DNA from: Oscillospiraceae bacterium
GTDB taxonomy: Bacteria; Bacillota; Clostridia; Oscillospirales; Ruminococcaceae
Assembly: GCA_017483465.1 (NCBI GenBank)
Contig: JAFUWN010000016.1
Span: 62,001-126,000 of the forward strand
Length of the DNA: 64,000 bases
Reading direction: 5' to 3'
This document shows positions 1 through 9,017 of the stretch, in pieces; the first letter of the stretch is position 1, and each line of letters opens with the position of its first letter. A program made the translations under genes and the position numbers. The notes under the pieces were generated by a model that saw only the letters and a program-made list of their open reading frames with translations, was not told the origin of the DNA and searched no databases.

Positions 1-675
1 GTATTCGGCGACAGAACTTTCACATTCACAGAACTTCCTGAAACCGTACTCGGAGCAGAACAAATTTTAACTGCCTGCGATTCCAAGAATTATCTGACCG
101 GTACAGCCGGAACTTTCACAGCTTCTGAGGATTTGACTGTCTGGGTTGCTGTGGATGCCCGTGTGGAAAATACTCCGGAATTTCTTGCAGATTATACTAA
201 AACCGATCTGACGGCAGTCAGCTCGAATGATGTCAATTTCGTGATTTATCAGAAAGATTTCTCGAAAGATGATACCATCACACTCGGTGCAAACGGTCAG
301 GCTTCCTACTGTGTAAACTATACAGTTTTCCTGACAGAACAGAAAGCCGCTGAACCTGTGACCGAATCAGAAACTGTAACAGAGTCTGAAACAGAATCCG
401 AAACAGAAACCGTATCTGAAACCGAAAAAGCAACAGAAACAGAATCTCAGTCAGAAGCAACTGTTCTCTATGGCGATGTCAATTGTGACGAGATTGTCAA
501 TATTCTTGATGTCATCACACTGAATCAGGCTGTACTCGGAAAAGAAACACTTTCCGAAGAGGGTAAAATCAATGCAGATGTCAATCTGAATCAGGTACCG
601 GATTCAACGGATTCCCTGTATATTCTGAAATTAATCGTCGGTCTCGTAAAAGCCGAAGATTTCCCGATCAAATAA
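1..675 (+). CDS. Dockerin-bearing secreted protein, 3' end only
   Basis: The reading frame is open from base 1, so the gene starts upstream of the window and its catalytic part is not visible. What remains is a beta-rich module of about 115 residues (with TACDSKNYLTG and TFTASEDLTVWVAVDARV), then a Thr/Glu/Ser linker of repeated ETESE units, then a C-terminal type I dockerin. The dockerin has two calcium-loop segments, GDVNCDEIVNILD and ADVNLNQVPDSTD, each followed by a helix. I recall similar beta modules at the ends of pectate lyase-like proteins in ruminococci, but the enzyme class cannot be decided here. The dockerin is almost the same type as that in the GH9-GH16 protein at 42.6 kb, so both probably bind the same cohesin. 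A strong terminator follows the stop codon. Confidence 0.85.
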   Translation, partial: VFGDRTFTFTELPETVLGAEQILTACDSKNYLTGTAGTFTASEDLTVWVAVDARVENTPEFLADYTKTDLTAVSSNDVNFVIYQKDFSKDDTITLGANGQASYCVNYTVFLTEQKAAEPVTESETVTESETESETETVSETEKATETESQSEATVLYGDVNCDEIVNILDVITLNQAVLGKETLSEEGKINADVNLNQVPDSTDSLYILKLIVGLVKAEDFPIK

Positions 676-704
676 TTATAGCGTGCTTCATTCTCATTAT
701 ATAA

Positions 705-746
705 AGAACAGGACACAGCCCCCTGCTGTATCCTGTTCTGTTTTTT
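705..746. terminator. Bidirectional intrinsic terminator
   Basis: A 15-bp stem with one mismatch (705-719 with 725-739) is followed by GTTTTTT on the plus strand. It lies between the convergent dockerin gene and tetR. The T-run overlaps the tetR stop codon, so both genes probably share it. Confidence 0.85.
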
Positions 747-1371
747 ATGATGCTACTTTCAAGTCTGTTTTATGATTCTGAATGATCATCCGGATAGAAG
801 AATATAAATTCGGTTTGAGCTGTTCCAGACTGCACGGCTCCTGATACAGAATTGCTGAGTAACATGCTCCGGAAACTAATTCGACAATCAGGAAAAGCAT
901 AATTTCCGGTTCTCTGAAATGATAAGGAGCATCTGTCAGCATTTGATGATAGATGTCTGAAAAATTCAGATCGCCGTCATTGACCGGAGCCGTCATTGCT
1001 GTTTTAAAAACTCCCCAGCTCAGGTTTTTGGAAATAAATGTCAGTAATGCCTGATTTTCATTTAATTGATTGATAATATTATCAATAATATAAATAATTT
1101 TATCATCAAATGAGAAAATTTCAGAATCCGGATCTGTATGAAGATTCTGTACAGCAGCCCGGAATAACTGACTTGATTTATGACAGATTAATTTATTTCT
1201 GATATCATACTTGTCTTTGAAATATAAATAGAACGTTCCTTTGGCAACTCCGGCCTGACAGACAATATCAGAAATCGAAGTCTTACTGAAGCCTTTTGTA
1301 GTAAAAAATTCAAAAGCCGTATTGAGAAGCGAATTTTCTTTCAGCTGTTTATTGGCTTCCAGTTTTCCCAT
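745..1371 (-). CDS. TetR/AcrR family transcriptional regulator
   Basis: A 208-residue protein with an N-terminal TetR-type helix-turn-helix: LLNTAFEFFTTKGFSKTSISDI, then VAKGTFYLYFKDKYDI, the usual recognition-helix signature. The C-terminal part is the variable ligand-binding and dimerisation domain. The start at 1371 is preferred over an upstream in-frame ATG at 1401 because AAAGGCAGG precedes it at proper spacing. The gene is divergent from an MmpL transporter. The 250-bp gap holds three copies of TGAC-N5-GTCA, one overlapping the transporter -35 box. Known TetR-pump pairs suggest it represses the transporter until a ligand, perhaps a lipid or drug, is bound. The ligand is unknown. Confidence 0.88.
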   Translation of the reverse strand: MGKLEANKQLKENSLLNTAFEFFTTKGFSKTSISDIVCQAGVAKGTFYLYFKDKYDIRNKLICHKSSQLFRAAVQNLHTDPDSEIFSFDDKIIYIIDNIINQLNENQALLTFISKNLSWGVFKTAMTAPVNDGDLNFSDIYHQMLTDAPYHFREPEIMLFLIVELVSGACYSAILYQEPCSLEQLKPNLYSSIRMIIQNHKTDLKVAS

Positions 1372-1432
1372 GATGATACACCTGCCTTTCTTTTTAGTCA
1401 TATCTCACAAAACAAAAAATCATATTACTATT

Positions 1433-1461
1433 ATTATACAGCAGAAACAACAACTTGTCAA
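1433..1461 (-). promoter_or_regulatory. Promoter of tetR
   Basis: On the minus strand TTGACA (1456-1461) and TATAAT (1433-1438) are separated by exactly 17 bp, about 60 bp ahead of the tetR start. The operator at 1473-1485 lies just upstream of the -35 box, so weak autoregulation is possible. Confidence 0.8.
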
Positions 1462-1472
1462 GAGACCAAAAC

Positions 1473-1571
1473 TGACCAAAAGTCATAAATTGCATGATAT
1501 AATTTTGTACATTCATACAAAATACTGACCAGCAGTCAGATTTTTTAGAAAAAACTATTGACTAACGGTCA
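1473..1571. promoter_or_regulatory. Three TGAC-N5-GTCA operator half-site pairs
   Basis: TGACCAAAAGTCA (1473-1485), TGACCAGCAGTCA (1526-1538) and TGACTAACGGTCA (1559-1571) share the inverted pattern TGAC-N5-GTCA. Their centres are 53 and 33 bp apart, close to five and three helical turns. The third overlaps the -35 box of the transporter promoter. They are the obvious candidates for TetR binding; binding itself is inferred. Confidence 0.75.
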
Positions 1572-1586
1572 TTTTTGGAATATAAT
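1558..1586 (+). promoter_or_regulatory. Promoter of the MmpL/heptad-repeat operon
   Basis: TTGACT (1558-1563) and TATAAT (1581-1586) are 17 bp apart, 45 bp before the transporter ATG. The -35 box is inside the third operator, which fits repression by steric block. Confidence 0.85.
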
Positions 1587-1630
1587 ATAGTCAGTGCATG
1601 AAATATAATCTATGAAAGGATGGATGCAGT

Positions 1631-3745
1631 ATGTTAAAGCTTGGTCAGCGGATTGTCAAGAACAAAGTCCTGATTTTAATGATCGGCTTGTTATTGATCA
1701 TTCCCTGTGCAATCGGCTATCTGAATACAAGAGTCAATTATGATCTGCTTTCTTATCTGCCTGCGGATATCGAAACGATGAAAGGCCAGGATATTCTGAA
1801 AGACGAATTCGGCAAAGGCGGCTTCTCGTTTGTGATCTTAGAAAATATGCCTGATAAAGATGTCGAGAAAGTCAAGGAAAAAATTGAGAATGTCGATCAT
1901 GTCGCTCAGGTGCTCTGGTATGATTCGATTGCAGACATCTCCGTACCCAAAGAGGTTCTGCCGGAGAAATATTATAATTTCTTCAATTCTGATGATTCTA
2001 CTATGATGATTGTTTTCTTTGATGATACGACATCAGCAGACGGCACACTCGCTGCGATTGATACCATGAGAGAAATCACATCAGAACAGTGTTTCATCAG
2101 CGGTATGTCCGCCGTCACAACAGATATGAAACATCTGTCAGAAAGTGAAACCATCATGTATGCGGTAGTAGCTGTCATCCTGACATGTATCGTACTTGCA
2201 GTCACAATGGATACATTCCTGATTCCGTTATTTTTTATGCTGAGTATCGGCCTTGCGATTGTCTGGAATTTAGGTACAAATTTCTTCTTCGGAGAGATCT
2301 CCTTCATGACACAGGCTCTGGCACTGGTATTACAGTTAGGTGTCACAATGGACTATTCCATTTTCTTATGGCACAGCTACAAAGAACAGCAGAATTTCTA
2401 TCCGGATAAAGACGAAGCAATGGCTCATGCGATTTCTTTAACAGTCGGTTCTGTTGTCAGCAGTTCGTTCACGACAGTCGCCGGATTCTTATCCATGTGC
2501 TTTATGAGCTTTACAATCGGCTTAGATATGGGTATTGTCATGGCAAAAGGCGTTATCTTCGGTGTAATCGCCTGTGTTACTGTACTTCCGGCGATGATTC
2601 TGATTTTCGATAAAGCCATTGAGAAAACTTCTCATAAAGATTTTATCCCGGAATTTGATAAAGTTTCCGGATTTATCATCAAGCATTTCGCACTGTTTTT
2701 AACACTCGGCATGATGATTCTGTTTCCTGCCCTGTACGGCTATAAAAACTATGATGTGTATTATAATCTTGACAGTACTATGCCGGCCTATATCCAGAGC
2801 ATGACCGCAAATGCAAAGCTTTCTGAAGAATACGGCATGAACAGTACACACATGTTATTGGCAAGTTCTTCACTCGATGCAAAGACAGTCAACCAAATGC
2901 TCGATGAGATGAACCAGGTCGAAGGCGTAGAATTCACACTCGGATTTAATTCGATCGTAGGCACAGCCATTCCGGATGAAGTCATTCCGGAAAGTGCAAA
3001 AGAAAAACTGATCAGCGGTGACTGGCAGCTGATGATGATCGGCTCTGAATATAAAGTCGCTTCTGATGAAGTCAACAAGCAGGTTGATCAGCTTGCAGCA
3101 ATCGCTCAGAAATACGATAAAACCAGTATGCTGATCGGTGAAGCTCCTGCTACAAAAGATCTGATTAATATTACCAATCATGACTTCACAGTCGTCAGTG
3201 TATTATCTATTGCAGTCATCTTTGTGATTATCGCACTGACATTCCGGTCTGTGACACTTCCGGTCATCTTAGTTGCGGTAATTGAACTGGCAATTATGAT
3301 TAATCTGGGAATGGCTTATTATCTCGGCAATTCGCTTCCGTTCGTAGCCTCTGTCGTAATCGGAACAATTCAGCTTGGTGCAACTGTTGACTATGCAATT
3401 CTGATGACAACCCGTTATCGGACAGAACGGCATTCCGGCAAGAGTAAAACCGAAGCCGTCAGCATAGCCCTCCGGACTTCGATCAAATCCGTTATGATTT
3501 CTGCAATGGGATTTTTTGCCGCTACAATCGGTGTATCATTTGTATCAGAAATCGGCATGATTTCTTCACTCTGTACGCTGTTATCCAGAGGGGCTTTAAT
3601 CTCGATGGTCGTTGTTCTGACTGTACTGCCTTCACTGTTTATGCTGCTTGATAAGCTGATCTGCAAGACCAGTGCAGGCTTTACCCCTGAAAATGAAAAT
3701 CATCAAAACACATTCTCTTCTCATGAAAGGAGCGTCTTATCATGA
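1631..3745 (+). CDS. MmpL/RND-family membrane transporter
   Basis: A 704-residue inner-membrane protein with the duplicated RND layout: an N-terminal membrane segment, a first extracytoplasmic loop (about residues 40-175), a bundle of five to six helices, then the same again. Each half carries the family's Asp-Tyr pair in the proton-relay helix: GVTMDYSIFL in the first and GATVDYAILM in the second. At about 700 residues it matches actinobacterial MmpL-like and Firmicute RND proteins rather than the ~1,000-residue Gram-negative pumps. GAAAGGA precedes the ATG. The stop overlaps the next ATG (ATGA), so the two genes are translationally coupled. The substrate is unknown; lipids, peptides or antimicrobials are the usual candidates. 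Confidence 0.9.
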   Translation: MLKLGQRIVKNKVLILMIGLLLIIPCAIGYLNTRVNYDLLSYLPADIETMKGQDILKDEFGKGGFSFVILENMPDKDVEKVKEKIENVDHVAQVLWYDSIADISVPKEVLPEKYYNFFNSDDSTMMIVFFDDTTSADGTLAAIDTMREITSEQCFISGMSAVTTDMKHLSESETIMYAVVAVILTCIVLAVTMDTFLIPLFFMLSIGLAIVWNLGTNFFFGEISFMTQALALVLQLGVTMDYSIFLWHSYKEQQNFYPDKDEAMAHAISLTVGSVVSSSFTTVAGFLSMCFMSFTIGLDMGIVMAKGVIFGVIACVTVLPAMILIFDKAIEKTSHKDFIPEFDKVSGFIIKHFALFLTLGMMILFPALYGYKNYDVYYNLDSTMPAYIQSMTANAKLSEEYGMNSTHMLLASSSLDAKTVNQMLDEMNQVEGVEFTLGFNSIVGTAIPDEVIPESAKEKLISGDWQLMMIGSEYKVASDEVNKQVDQLAAIAQKYDKTSMLIGEAPATKDLINITNHDFTVVSVLSIAVIFVIIALTFRSVTLPVILVAVIELAIMINLGMAYYLGNSLPFVASVVIGTIQLGATVDYAILMTTRYRTERHSGKSKTEAVSIALRTSIKSVMISAMGFFAATIGVSFVSEIGMISSLCTLLSRGALISMVVVLTVLPSLFMLLDKLICKTSAGFTPENENHQNTFSSHERSVLS

Positions 3746-6700
3746 AAACTTATAAAAAAGTCGTTGCCTGCATTCTTGCAATTGCAGTTTCCGCAGGTGC
3801 AACAGGATTCTATGCTTATAATCAGAAGAAAAACACAGCTGTGATTAATACATCTGCTGTAGAAACAGAAACTGCTGTTCAGGACACTGTTTCTGCGGCA
3901 AGAGTCGCCGCCGAAGGCAATGCTTTTAAAGACGAAACAGTTTATGTATTATGCAATAACAATTCTGCTGTCCGTGATATTGTTGTCAGTGACTGGCTCA
4001 AAAATCCGGAAGCTCTCGGCACACTGGCAGATTTCTCGAATCTGTCAGATATTACTAACGTCAAGGGTGATGAAAGCTATTCCGGAAGCGGTTCTATGAC
4101 ATGGGCAGCCGGCGGCAATGATATTTATTATAAAGGCCACTGTGCTGATGAATTGCCTGTCACTGTGACGATGACTTATACACTCGATGGCGTTGCTTAC
4201 AATACTCCTGATGACATCAAAGGCAAGAGCGGTCATCTGGTCATTGAATGGCAGTATACCAACAATCAGAGAATCACTAAAAAAGTCAATGACAAGAATG
4301 TGACAATGTATGTGCCTTTTATGGCCGCAAGTACGGCAATCCTGAAAAATGATGTTTTCCAGAATGTCGAAGTCACAAACGGAAAAGTAATTTCTGACGG
4401 TGAAAAATTAATTATCGTCGGAATGGCATTCCCCGGACTCGCTGACAGTCTCGGTGTCAATGACATGAATGATATTGATATTACCATTCCGGAATCTTTC
4501 ACAGTCGAAGCAGATGTTACTGATTTCTCTATGGATGAATCTGTCACAGTCGTATCTAACGAAGTATTCAGTGATCTTGATCTGGATGATACCGACTCTC
4601 TTGATGATATTAAAGAAAAAATTGATGATCTGAATCAGGCTGCCAATGATCTTTGTGACGGTACAACAAAATTATATGACGGTATCAAGGCACTGTCCGA
4701 CGGCACAGGCGATCTGACTTCCGGTGTGGATCAGCTTCTTGACGGTGCAGGTGCTTTAAGTGATGGTGCCAATCAGTTAAGTGACGGTTCTGCCAAACTG
4801 ACTGACGGAGCAAAAACGCTTTCCGACGGTGCTCAGACACTTGCAGAGGGTCTCAGCTCTGCAAAGACAGGTTCTGCGGCTCTGACAGAGGGTTTCGGGA
4901 AAGTCACATCCGGCACAAAAACGCTGACAGACGGTATTTCTTCTGCTAATGACGGTACTAAAAAACTGGCAGACGGTATTAATCAGGCCGCTGATGGCTC
5001 TGATCAGCTGACAAACGGCTTCACACAGGTGCTTGACGGTGCAAAATCTCTTGACGATGGTCTGAAATCCGCAAAAGACGGAGCTGCTCCGCTGATCGAC
5101 GGCATAGCTCAGGTTAAAGACGGTTCTGATCAGTTAACTGCCGGATTCGGGCAGGTTGTTCCGGGTGCAGAATCTCTCAAGAACGGTATCAGTTCAGCAA
5201 AATCCGGAGCAGATACACTCTCCGGCGGTATCACACAAGTAAAAGACGGTTCTGATCAGCTGACAGACGGCTTTATTCAGATCACTGCCGGAACAGAATC
5301 TCTCAAAAACGGTATCAGTTCAGCAAAATCCGGTACGGATTCTCTTGCTGACGGTATTACACAAGTAAAAGACGGTTCCGATCAGCTGACAGGCGGTTTC
5401 ACTCAGGTCACGGCCGGAGCAGAATCCCTGAAAAACGGTATCAGTTCAGCGAAATCCGGTGCGGATGCCCTTGCTGACGGCATTACAAAAGCCGCTGACG
5501 GTTCTCAGGCTCTGACAGACGGCTTCACACAGGTAACTGACGGCATGACCGCTCTGACTACAGGAGCCGAAACTCTGACACAGGGTACAGATGCTCTGAC
5601 AGACGGCAGTATGCAGTTAAAATCCGGTTCTTCGGAAGTTGCTTCCGGTGCAGAAGCTCTCAGTTCCGGTGCAGAACAGATTTATCAGTCTGCAAACAGT
5701 CTTTCCGAAGGTATCAGCTCGGCAAAGTCCGGAGCAGATACACTCAGTGAAGGTTCGGTAACTCTTTCCGGCGGTTTGAATCAGGTTTCTGCCGGACTGG
5801 ATACAGCAAGCACCTCTCTTGATACAACAATTGCAGCAAATGAACAGGTATTAGCTGCTTTAAAGGCTGCTTACGAAGCGGCTCCGTCCGAACAGCTGGC
5901 AGCAGCAATCGGAACTCTGGAACAGACCATCGCCGGACAGAAACAGGTTTCTGAATCCATGAAAACAGGCGGTGCTCTGAAAGACGGTGTAACTGCACTG
6001 CAATCCGGTGCGGAAAGCCTGAATACAGGTTTAAACAGCCTCTCCGAAGGTCTTGCACAGGCCGATGAAGGCGGTAAGGCTCTGACAGCCGGAACAGGTC
6101 AGTTATATCAGTCATCACAGGCCTTAGCACAGGGTGCTCAGCAGGTTTCTTCTGGTGCAGAAGCTCTTGATAACGGGGTTACTTCCCTGACATCCGGCAG
6201 CAGCGAATTAATCGGCGGTCTGAATGCTTTATCTGACGGCATTACAAAATTATCCGACGGAGCAAGTGATCTGAATTCCGGTCTGAATGCACTGAAATCC
6301 GGTTCTGCCGGTCTTACCGAGGGGATGACGGCTCTTTCTGACGGTTCTGTATCGCTCTGTGATGGTATTTCACAGCTTTCTGACGGCAATACTGCTCTGA
6401 ATCAGGGCTTGACACAGTTACAGACAGGTGCCGGTTCTCTGACTGACGGCATGGCACAGCTCGAAACCGGAAGCGGTGATTTATATAACGGTATCACAAA
6501 GCTTTCTGACGGCAATACTGCTCTGAATCAGGGCTTGACACAGCTGCAGACAGGTGCCGGCTCTCTGACTGACGGCATGGCACAGCTCGAAACCGGAAGC
6601 GGTGATTTATATAACGGTATCTTACAGCTTTCCGACGGCAATACGGCTCTGAATCAAGGATTGATTCAGCTCAACGATGGAGCAGGTGTCCTTGCAGACG

Positions 6701-7311
6701 GCATGACTCAGCTTTCCGACGGCAGTACGGCTCTGTATGGCGGTATCAAACAGCTTTCTGACGGCAATGCTTCTCTGCATGATGGTCTCGGACAGTTAAG
6801 AACGGGTGCCGGTGCCCTGACAGATGGTATGAGTCAGCTTGTTACCGGAAGCGGTACACTCTATGACGGAATTTTACAGCTTTCCTCCGGTGCAGGTTCT
6901 CTTGACAGCGGTCTCGGACAGTTATCCGGGGGCGGTTCTCAGCTGGCAAGCGGTGCACAGTCTCTCTATGACGGTGCAGTATCACTTTCTAACGGTGCCA
7001 AGGCTCTTGCTGACGGCGGCAATGAACTGGCTGAAGGTGTCAAAGCTCTGGCTGACGGCAGTAATGCCCTTGTTGACGGCGTAAAACAGCTGAAAGACGG
7101 TGCAGGCGAACTTGATGACGGTATGCATAAATTCAAGACAGAGGGTACAGATAAGATTGCAGATCTGTATCAGAATCAGATCAATGATTTAGTCGAACGT
7201 CTCAGAGCTGTCAGCGGTGCTTCCAAAGATTATAAATCTTATTCCGGCATTGCAGACGGTATGGACGGCAGTGTGAAATTTATATACACGTTCGACGGCA
7301 CAAGCGAATAA
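3742..7311 (+). CDS. Large xxxLxxG heptad-repeat surface protein (YhgE/Pip-like repeats)
   Basis: A 1,189-residue protein with an N-terminal hydrophobic anchor or signal (residues 7-27), a non-repetitive domain (about 50-290), and then roughly 850 residues of seven-residue repeats of the form L-x-D/S-G-x-x-x. This pattern is the one seen in YhgE/Pip-type proteins. A non-repeat insert rich in Ala and Gln, with coiled-coil character, lies near residues 690-740. Unlike YhgE, there is no C-terminal multi-helix membrane domain; the protein ends with a short unique tail. Within the repeats a longer 42-residue (126-bp) unit recurs. The gene overlaps the MmpL transporter by four bases and shares its promoter, so the protein is probably an extracytoplasmic partner of that transporter. 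The function is not established. Confidence 0.8.
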   Translation: MKTYKKVVACILAIAVSAGATGFYAYNQKKNTAVINTSAVETETAVQDTVSAARVAAEGNAFKDETVYVLCNNNSAVRDIVVSDWLKNPEALGTLADFSNLSDITNVKGDESYSGSGSMTWAAGGNDIYYKGHCADELPVTVTMTYTLDGVAYNTPDDIKGKSGHLVIEWQYTNNQRITKKVNDKNVTMYVPFMAASTAILKNDVFQNVEVTNGKVISDGEKLIIVGMAFPGLADSLGVNDMNDIDITIPESFTVEADVTDFSMDESVTVVSNEVFSDLDLDDTDSLDDIKEKIDDLNQAANDLCDGTTKLYDGIKALSDGTGDLTSGVDQLLDGAGALSDGANQLSDGSAKLTDGAKTLSDGAQTLAEGLSSAKTGSAALTEGFGKVTSGTKTLTDGISSANDGTKKLADGINQAADGSDQLTNGFTQVLDGAKSLDDGLKSAKDGAAPLIDGIAQVKDGSDQLTAGFGQVVPGAESLKNGISSAKSGADTLSGGITQVKDGSDQLTDGFIQITAGTESLKNGISSAKSGTDSLADGITQVKDGSDQLTGGFTQVTAGAESLKNGISSAKSGADALADGITKAADGSQALTDGFTQVTDGMTALTTGAETLTQGTDALTDGSMQLKSGSSEVASGAEALSSGAEQIYQSANSLSEGISSAKSGADTLSEGSVTLSGGLNQVSAGLDTASTSLDTTIAANEQVLAALKAAYEAAPSEQLAAAIGTLEQTIAGQKQVSESMKTGGALKDGVTALQSGAESLNTGLNSLSEGLAQADEGGKALTAGTGQLYQSSQALAQGAQQVSSGAEALDNGVTSLTSGSSELIGGLNALSDGITKLSDGASDLNSGLNALKSGSAGLTEGMTALSDGSVSLCDGISQLSDGNTALNQGLTQLQTGAGSLTDGMAQLETGSGDLYNGITKLSDGNTALNQGLTQLQTGAGSLTDGMAQLETGSGDLYNGILQLSDGNTALNQGLIQLNDGAGVLADGMTQLSDGSTALYGGIKQLSDGNASLHDGLGQLRTGAGALTDGMSQLVTGSGTLYDGILQLSSGAGSLDSGLGQLSGGGSQLASGAQSLYDGAVSLSNGAKALADGGNELAEGVKALADGSNALVDGVKQLKDGAGELDDGMHKFKTEGTDKIADLYQNQINDLVERLRAVSGASKDYKSYSGIADGMDGSVKFIYTFDGTSE
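4807..6890 (+). repeat. 126-bp (42-residue) tandem super-repeats within the heptad region
   Basis: Equivalent bases recur at exact 126-bp steps in two blocks: 4807, 4933, 5059, 5185, 5311 and 5437, and again 6382, 6508, 6634 and 6760. Each unit is six heptads. Units at 6382 and 6508 are nearly identical in DNA, which points to recent tandem duplication. Confidence 0.8.
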
Positions 7312-7350
7312 TACAGACAATTCCTATCTTCTCATACTTTTTTCATAAAG

Positions 7351-7383
7351 CAGAAACGGCAGCCGGATTGACTGCCGTTTCTG
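7351..7383. terminator. Hairpin between convergent genes
   Basis: A perfect 12-bp stem (7351-7362 with 7372-7383) sits between the heptad-repeat gene and the convergent DUF434 gene. The T-tracts on both sides are weak, but the position fits a shared terminator. Confidence 0.65.
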
Positions 7384-8100
7384 TTATTTGTGATAAATAT
7401 AAGTATAGGGGTATGCTCCGATATGAGAAGCAATGACTTTTTTGGTAAGATTATACCAGTTTTTACATTCATCCAGAATAATAGCATCTGCTGTGACGAC
7501 AGGATTTTTCTGTTTCAGAAGATAATCCACAGCATTTTCAATAGAAATTTCCAATTCAAAAGAAATATCTGACATCAATTTTGCAATTCTTTCTTTCAGT
7601 CTGCCGGAATTGGAAACAGGAGCATCGAGATAAAAAACAGCTTTCTTGATTTTTAATTCTGTAAGTGTATCAGCAATTGCCTGAATTGCCAGATCTGTCT
7701 TATCGACAAGGCGATATGTCCCCCGAAGTCCGGCTAAATCCCTGACAGTACCGTCCATACAGTCAAATAACAAAGAATCGGAAAAAGCAATCTCCAGTGT
7801 AATAATCGTATTGAAACCGTCAATATAGAGAGTTTCTCCTTTCAGGTCAGAATCAGATAATTCTTTTGCTTTTCTGTTCTGAATACTCGCTTCAGGAGAG
7901 ATGACCCTGGCAAGAGCTAATCTCTGCCGTTCGGATAATAAATAATGATTGCCGATAAACGTCGTTACAGATTTGACCGGGTAGCCCCTGCTGATCAGAA
8001 AATAGACTTCTTCCGAAGCTTTTTTTAATTTCTCCAGATTTACCGGATTAAAATCCCGCTGATCGGTAGGCACAAAGCCTCGTCTGACTTCTTTACTCAT
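7384..8100 (-). CDS. DUF434 domain-containing protein
   Basis: A 238-residue soluble protein. The start at 8100 (MSKEVRRGFVPTDQRDF) is chosen because AAAGGGA lies about 10 bases upstream and the sequence matches the usual DUF434 N-terminus; the open frame extends a further 66 codons into the phosphatase gene but that part is a shadow. The N-terminal half (to about residue 75) is the DUF434 segment. The C-terminal half, with LYIDGFNTIITLE and YLDAPVSNSGRLKERI, is the companion domain common in archaeal and Firmicute members. The family function is unknown. The start overlaps the phosphatase stop by eight bases, so it is the last gene of a tightly packed four-gene operon. Confidence 0.75.
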   Translation of the reverse strand: MSKEVRRGFVPTDQRDFNPVNLEKLKKASEEVYFLISRGYPVKSVTTFIGNHYLLSERQRLALARVISPEASIQNRKAKELSDSDLKGETLYIDGFNTIITLEIAFSDSLLFDCMDGTVRDLAGLRGTYRLVDKTDLAIQAIADTLTELKIKKAVFYLDAPVSNSGRLKERIAKLMSDISFELEISIENAVDYLLKQKNPVVTADAIILDECKNWYNLTKKVIASHIGAYPYTYIYHK

Positions 8101-8560
8101 GAGAAATATTCCCTTTCCGGATATGCTCCAGCAGAGCGGTACAGCCTGTATAAATATCCTGATAGGCTTTTTCAAAATCTCCGGTATACCAGGGGTCGGC
8201 AACGCTATCCGAACGCTTGGCATAAGACAGGAGCTTATGAATTTTCTTTTCCGGATCAGACGGGAAAATCCGGCAGATATTGAATAAATTATTATCATCC
8301 ATGACTAAGAATAAATCATATTTTTGATAATCTGATTTTTTAAGCTGTACTGCATATTTTCCCTCACAGGAGATACCGTATTCGGCAAGTTTTTTCCTCG
8401 CAGGCGGATAGACCGGATTTCCGATTTCTTCGGTACTTGTCGCAGAAGATGAGATTAAAATCTGATCTTCAAGCCCTTTTTCCTGCACTAATTTTTTCAT
8501 GATAAATTCCGCCATCGGCGAACGGCAGATATTACCATGACATACAAACATAATTTTCAT
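8093..8560 (-). CDS. Low-molecular-weight protein-tyrosine phosphatase
   Basis: A 155-residue cytoplasmic phosphatase of the arsenate-reductase fold. It carries the P-loop CHGNICRS near the N-terminus (Cys7, Arg13, Ser14), where Cys is the nucleophile, and an Asp-Pro pair (ADPWYTGDFE) that supplies the general acid. The length is normal. The start at 8560 is preferred because GGAAGG is 10 bases upstream; the ATG at 8569 would sit one base from it. It overlaps the genes on both sides. Such enzymes often act on tyrosine kinases that control capsule or surface polymer assembly, but no kinase is visible nearby, so the partner is unknown. Confidence 0.92.
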   Translation of the reverse strand: MKIMFVCHGNICRSPMAEFIMKKLVQEKGLEDQILISSSATSTEEIGNPVYPPARKKLAEYGISCEGKYAVQLKKSDYQKYDLFLVMDDNNLFNICRIFPSDPEKKIHKLLSYAKRSDSVADPWYTGDFEKAYQDIYTGCTALLEHIRKGNISHE

Positions 8561-8565
8561 TGTTG

Positions 8566-8994
8566 TCATGCCTTCCGGAGCAGTGCCCCGTTATCAGAGG
8601 TGAGGAAAATATCGCCGTATTCTCCGAAATTTTCATTGATATTCCAGACATAAGAAGCAATATATTCTTTTTCCAGACGCTGGAGATTCCATTCGTCTTT
8701 ATATTTTTCATTGCTGACATAGAGCAGGGAGAGCAATTTTCCGTACATGTTTTCTGTTTCGACTGCATGATATACCAGGCTTCCTGTTTCCTGCTCAAAT
8801 TTTTGAACGATTCCGGCATAAGACGGATCATAATTGATCGTATCAATACAGCCGAACGTACCGCTGGCCAGATAGCTGTAATACAGCTTGTCTTCCTGAA
8901 AACAGCGGATAATCTCAGGATTCAGATTAAACGCTTTTGTAAGTTCTCTGAGTCGAAGCAGAGCTTCTGTTTTCTGTTTTTTCGTACCAGTCAT
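8566..8994 (-). CDS. Hypothetical protein in the sortase/phosphatase operon
   Basis: A 142-residue soluble protein that I do not recognise. It is helix-rich at the N-terminus (EALLRLRELTKAFNLNPEII), then has an aromatic, acidic middle and C-terminus with no obvious catalytic motif, signal or membrane helix. GTGAGG lies just ahead of the ATG. It starts 23 bp after the sortase stop and its stop overlaps the region where the phosphatase begins (ATGA), so it is translated as part of the same operon. The reading frame is well supported by context and spacing, and its function is open. Confidence 0.7.
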   Translation of the reverse strand: MTGTKKQKTEALLRLRELTKAFNLNPEIIRCFQEDKLYYSYLASGTFGCIDTINYDPSYAGIVQKFEQETGSLVYHAVETENMYGKLLSLLYVSNEKYKDEWNLQRLEKEYIASYVWNINENFGEYGDIFLTSDNGALLRKA

Positions 8995-9017
8995 GAAAAG
9001 GCCTCACTTTCTGAAAT

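Noticed and set aside
8101..8298. N-terminal extension of the DUF434 protein
   Set aside because: It overlaps the phosphatase in another frame; the internal ATG has a good ribosome site and fits the family.
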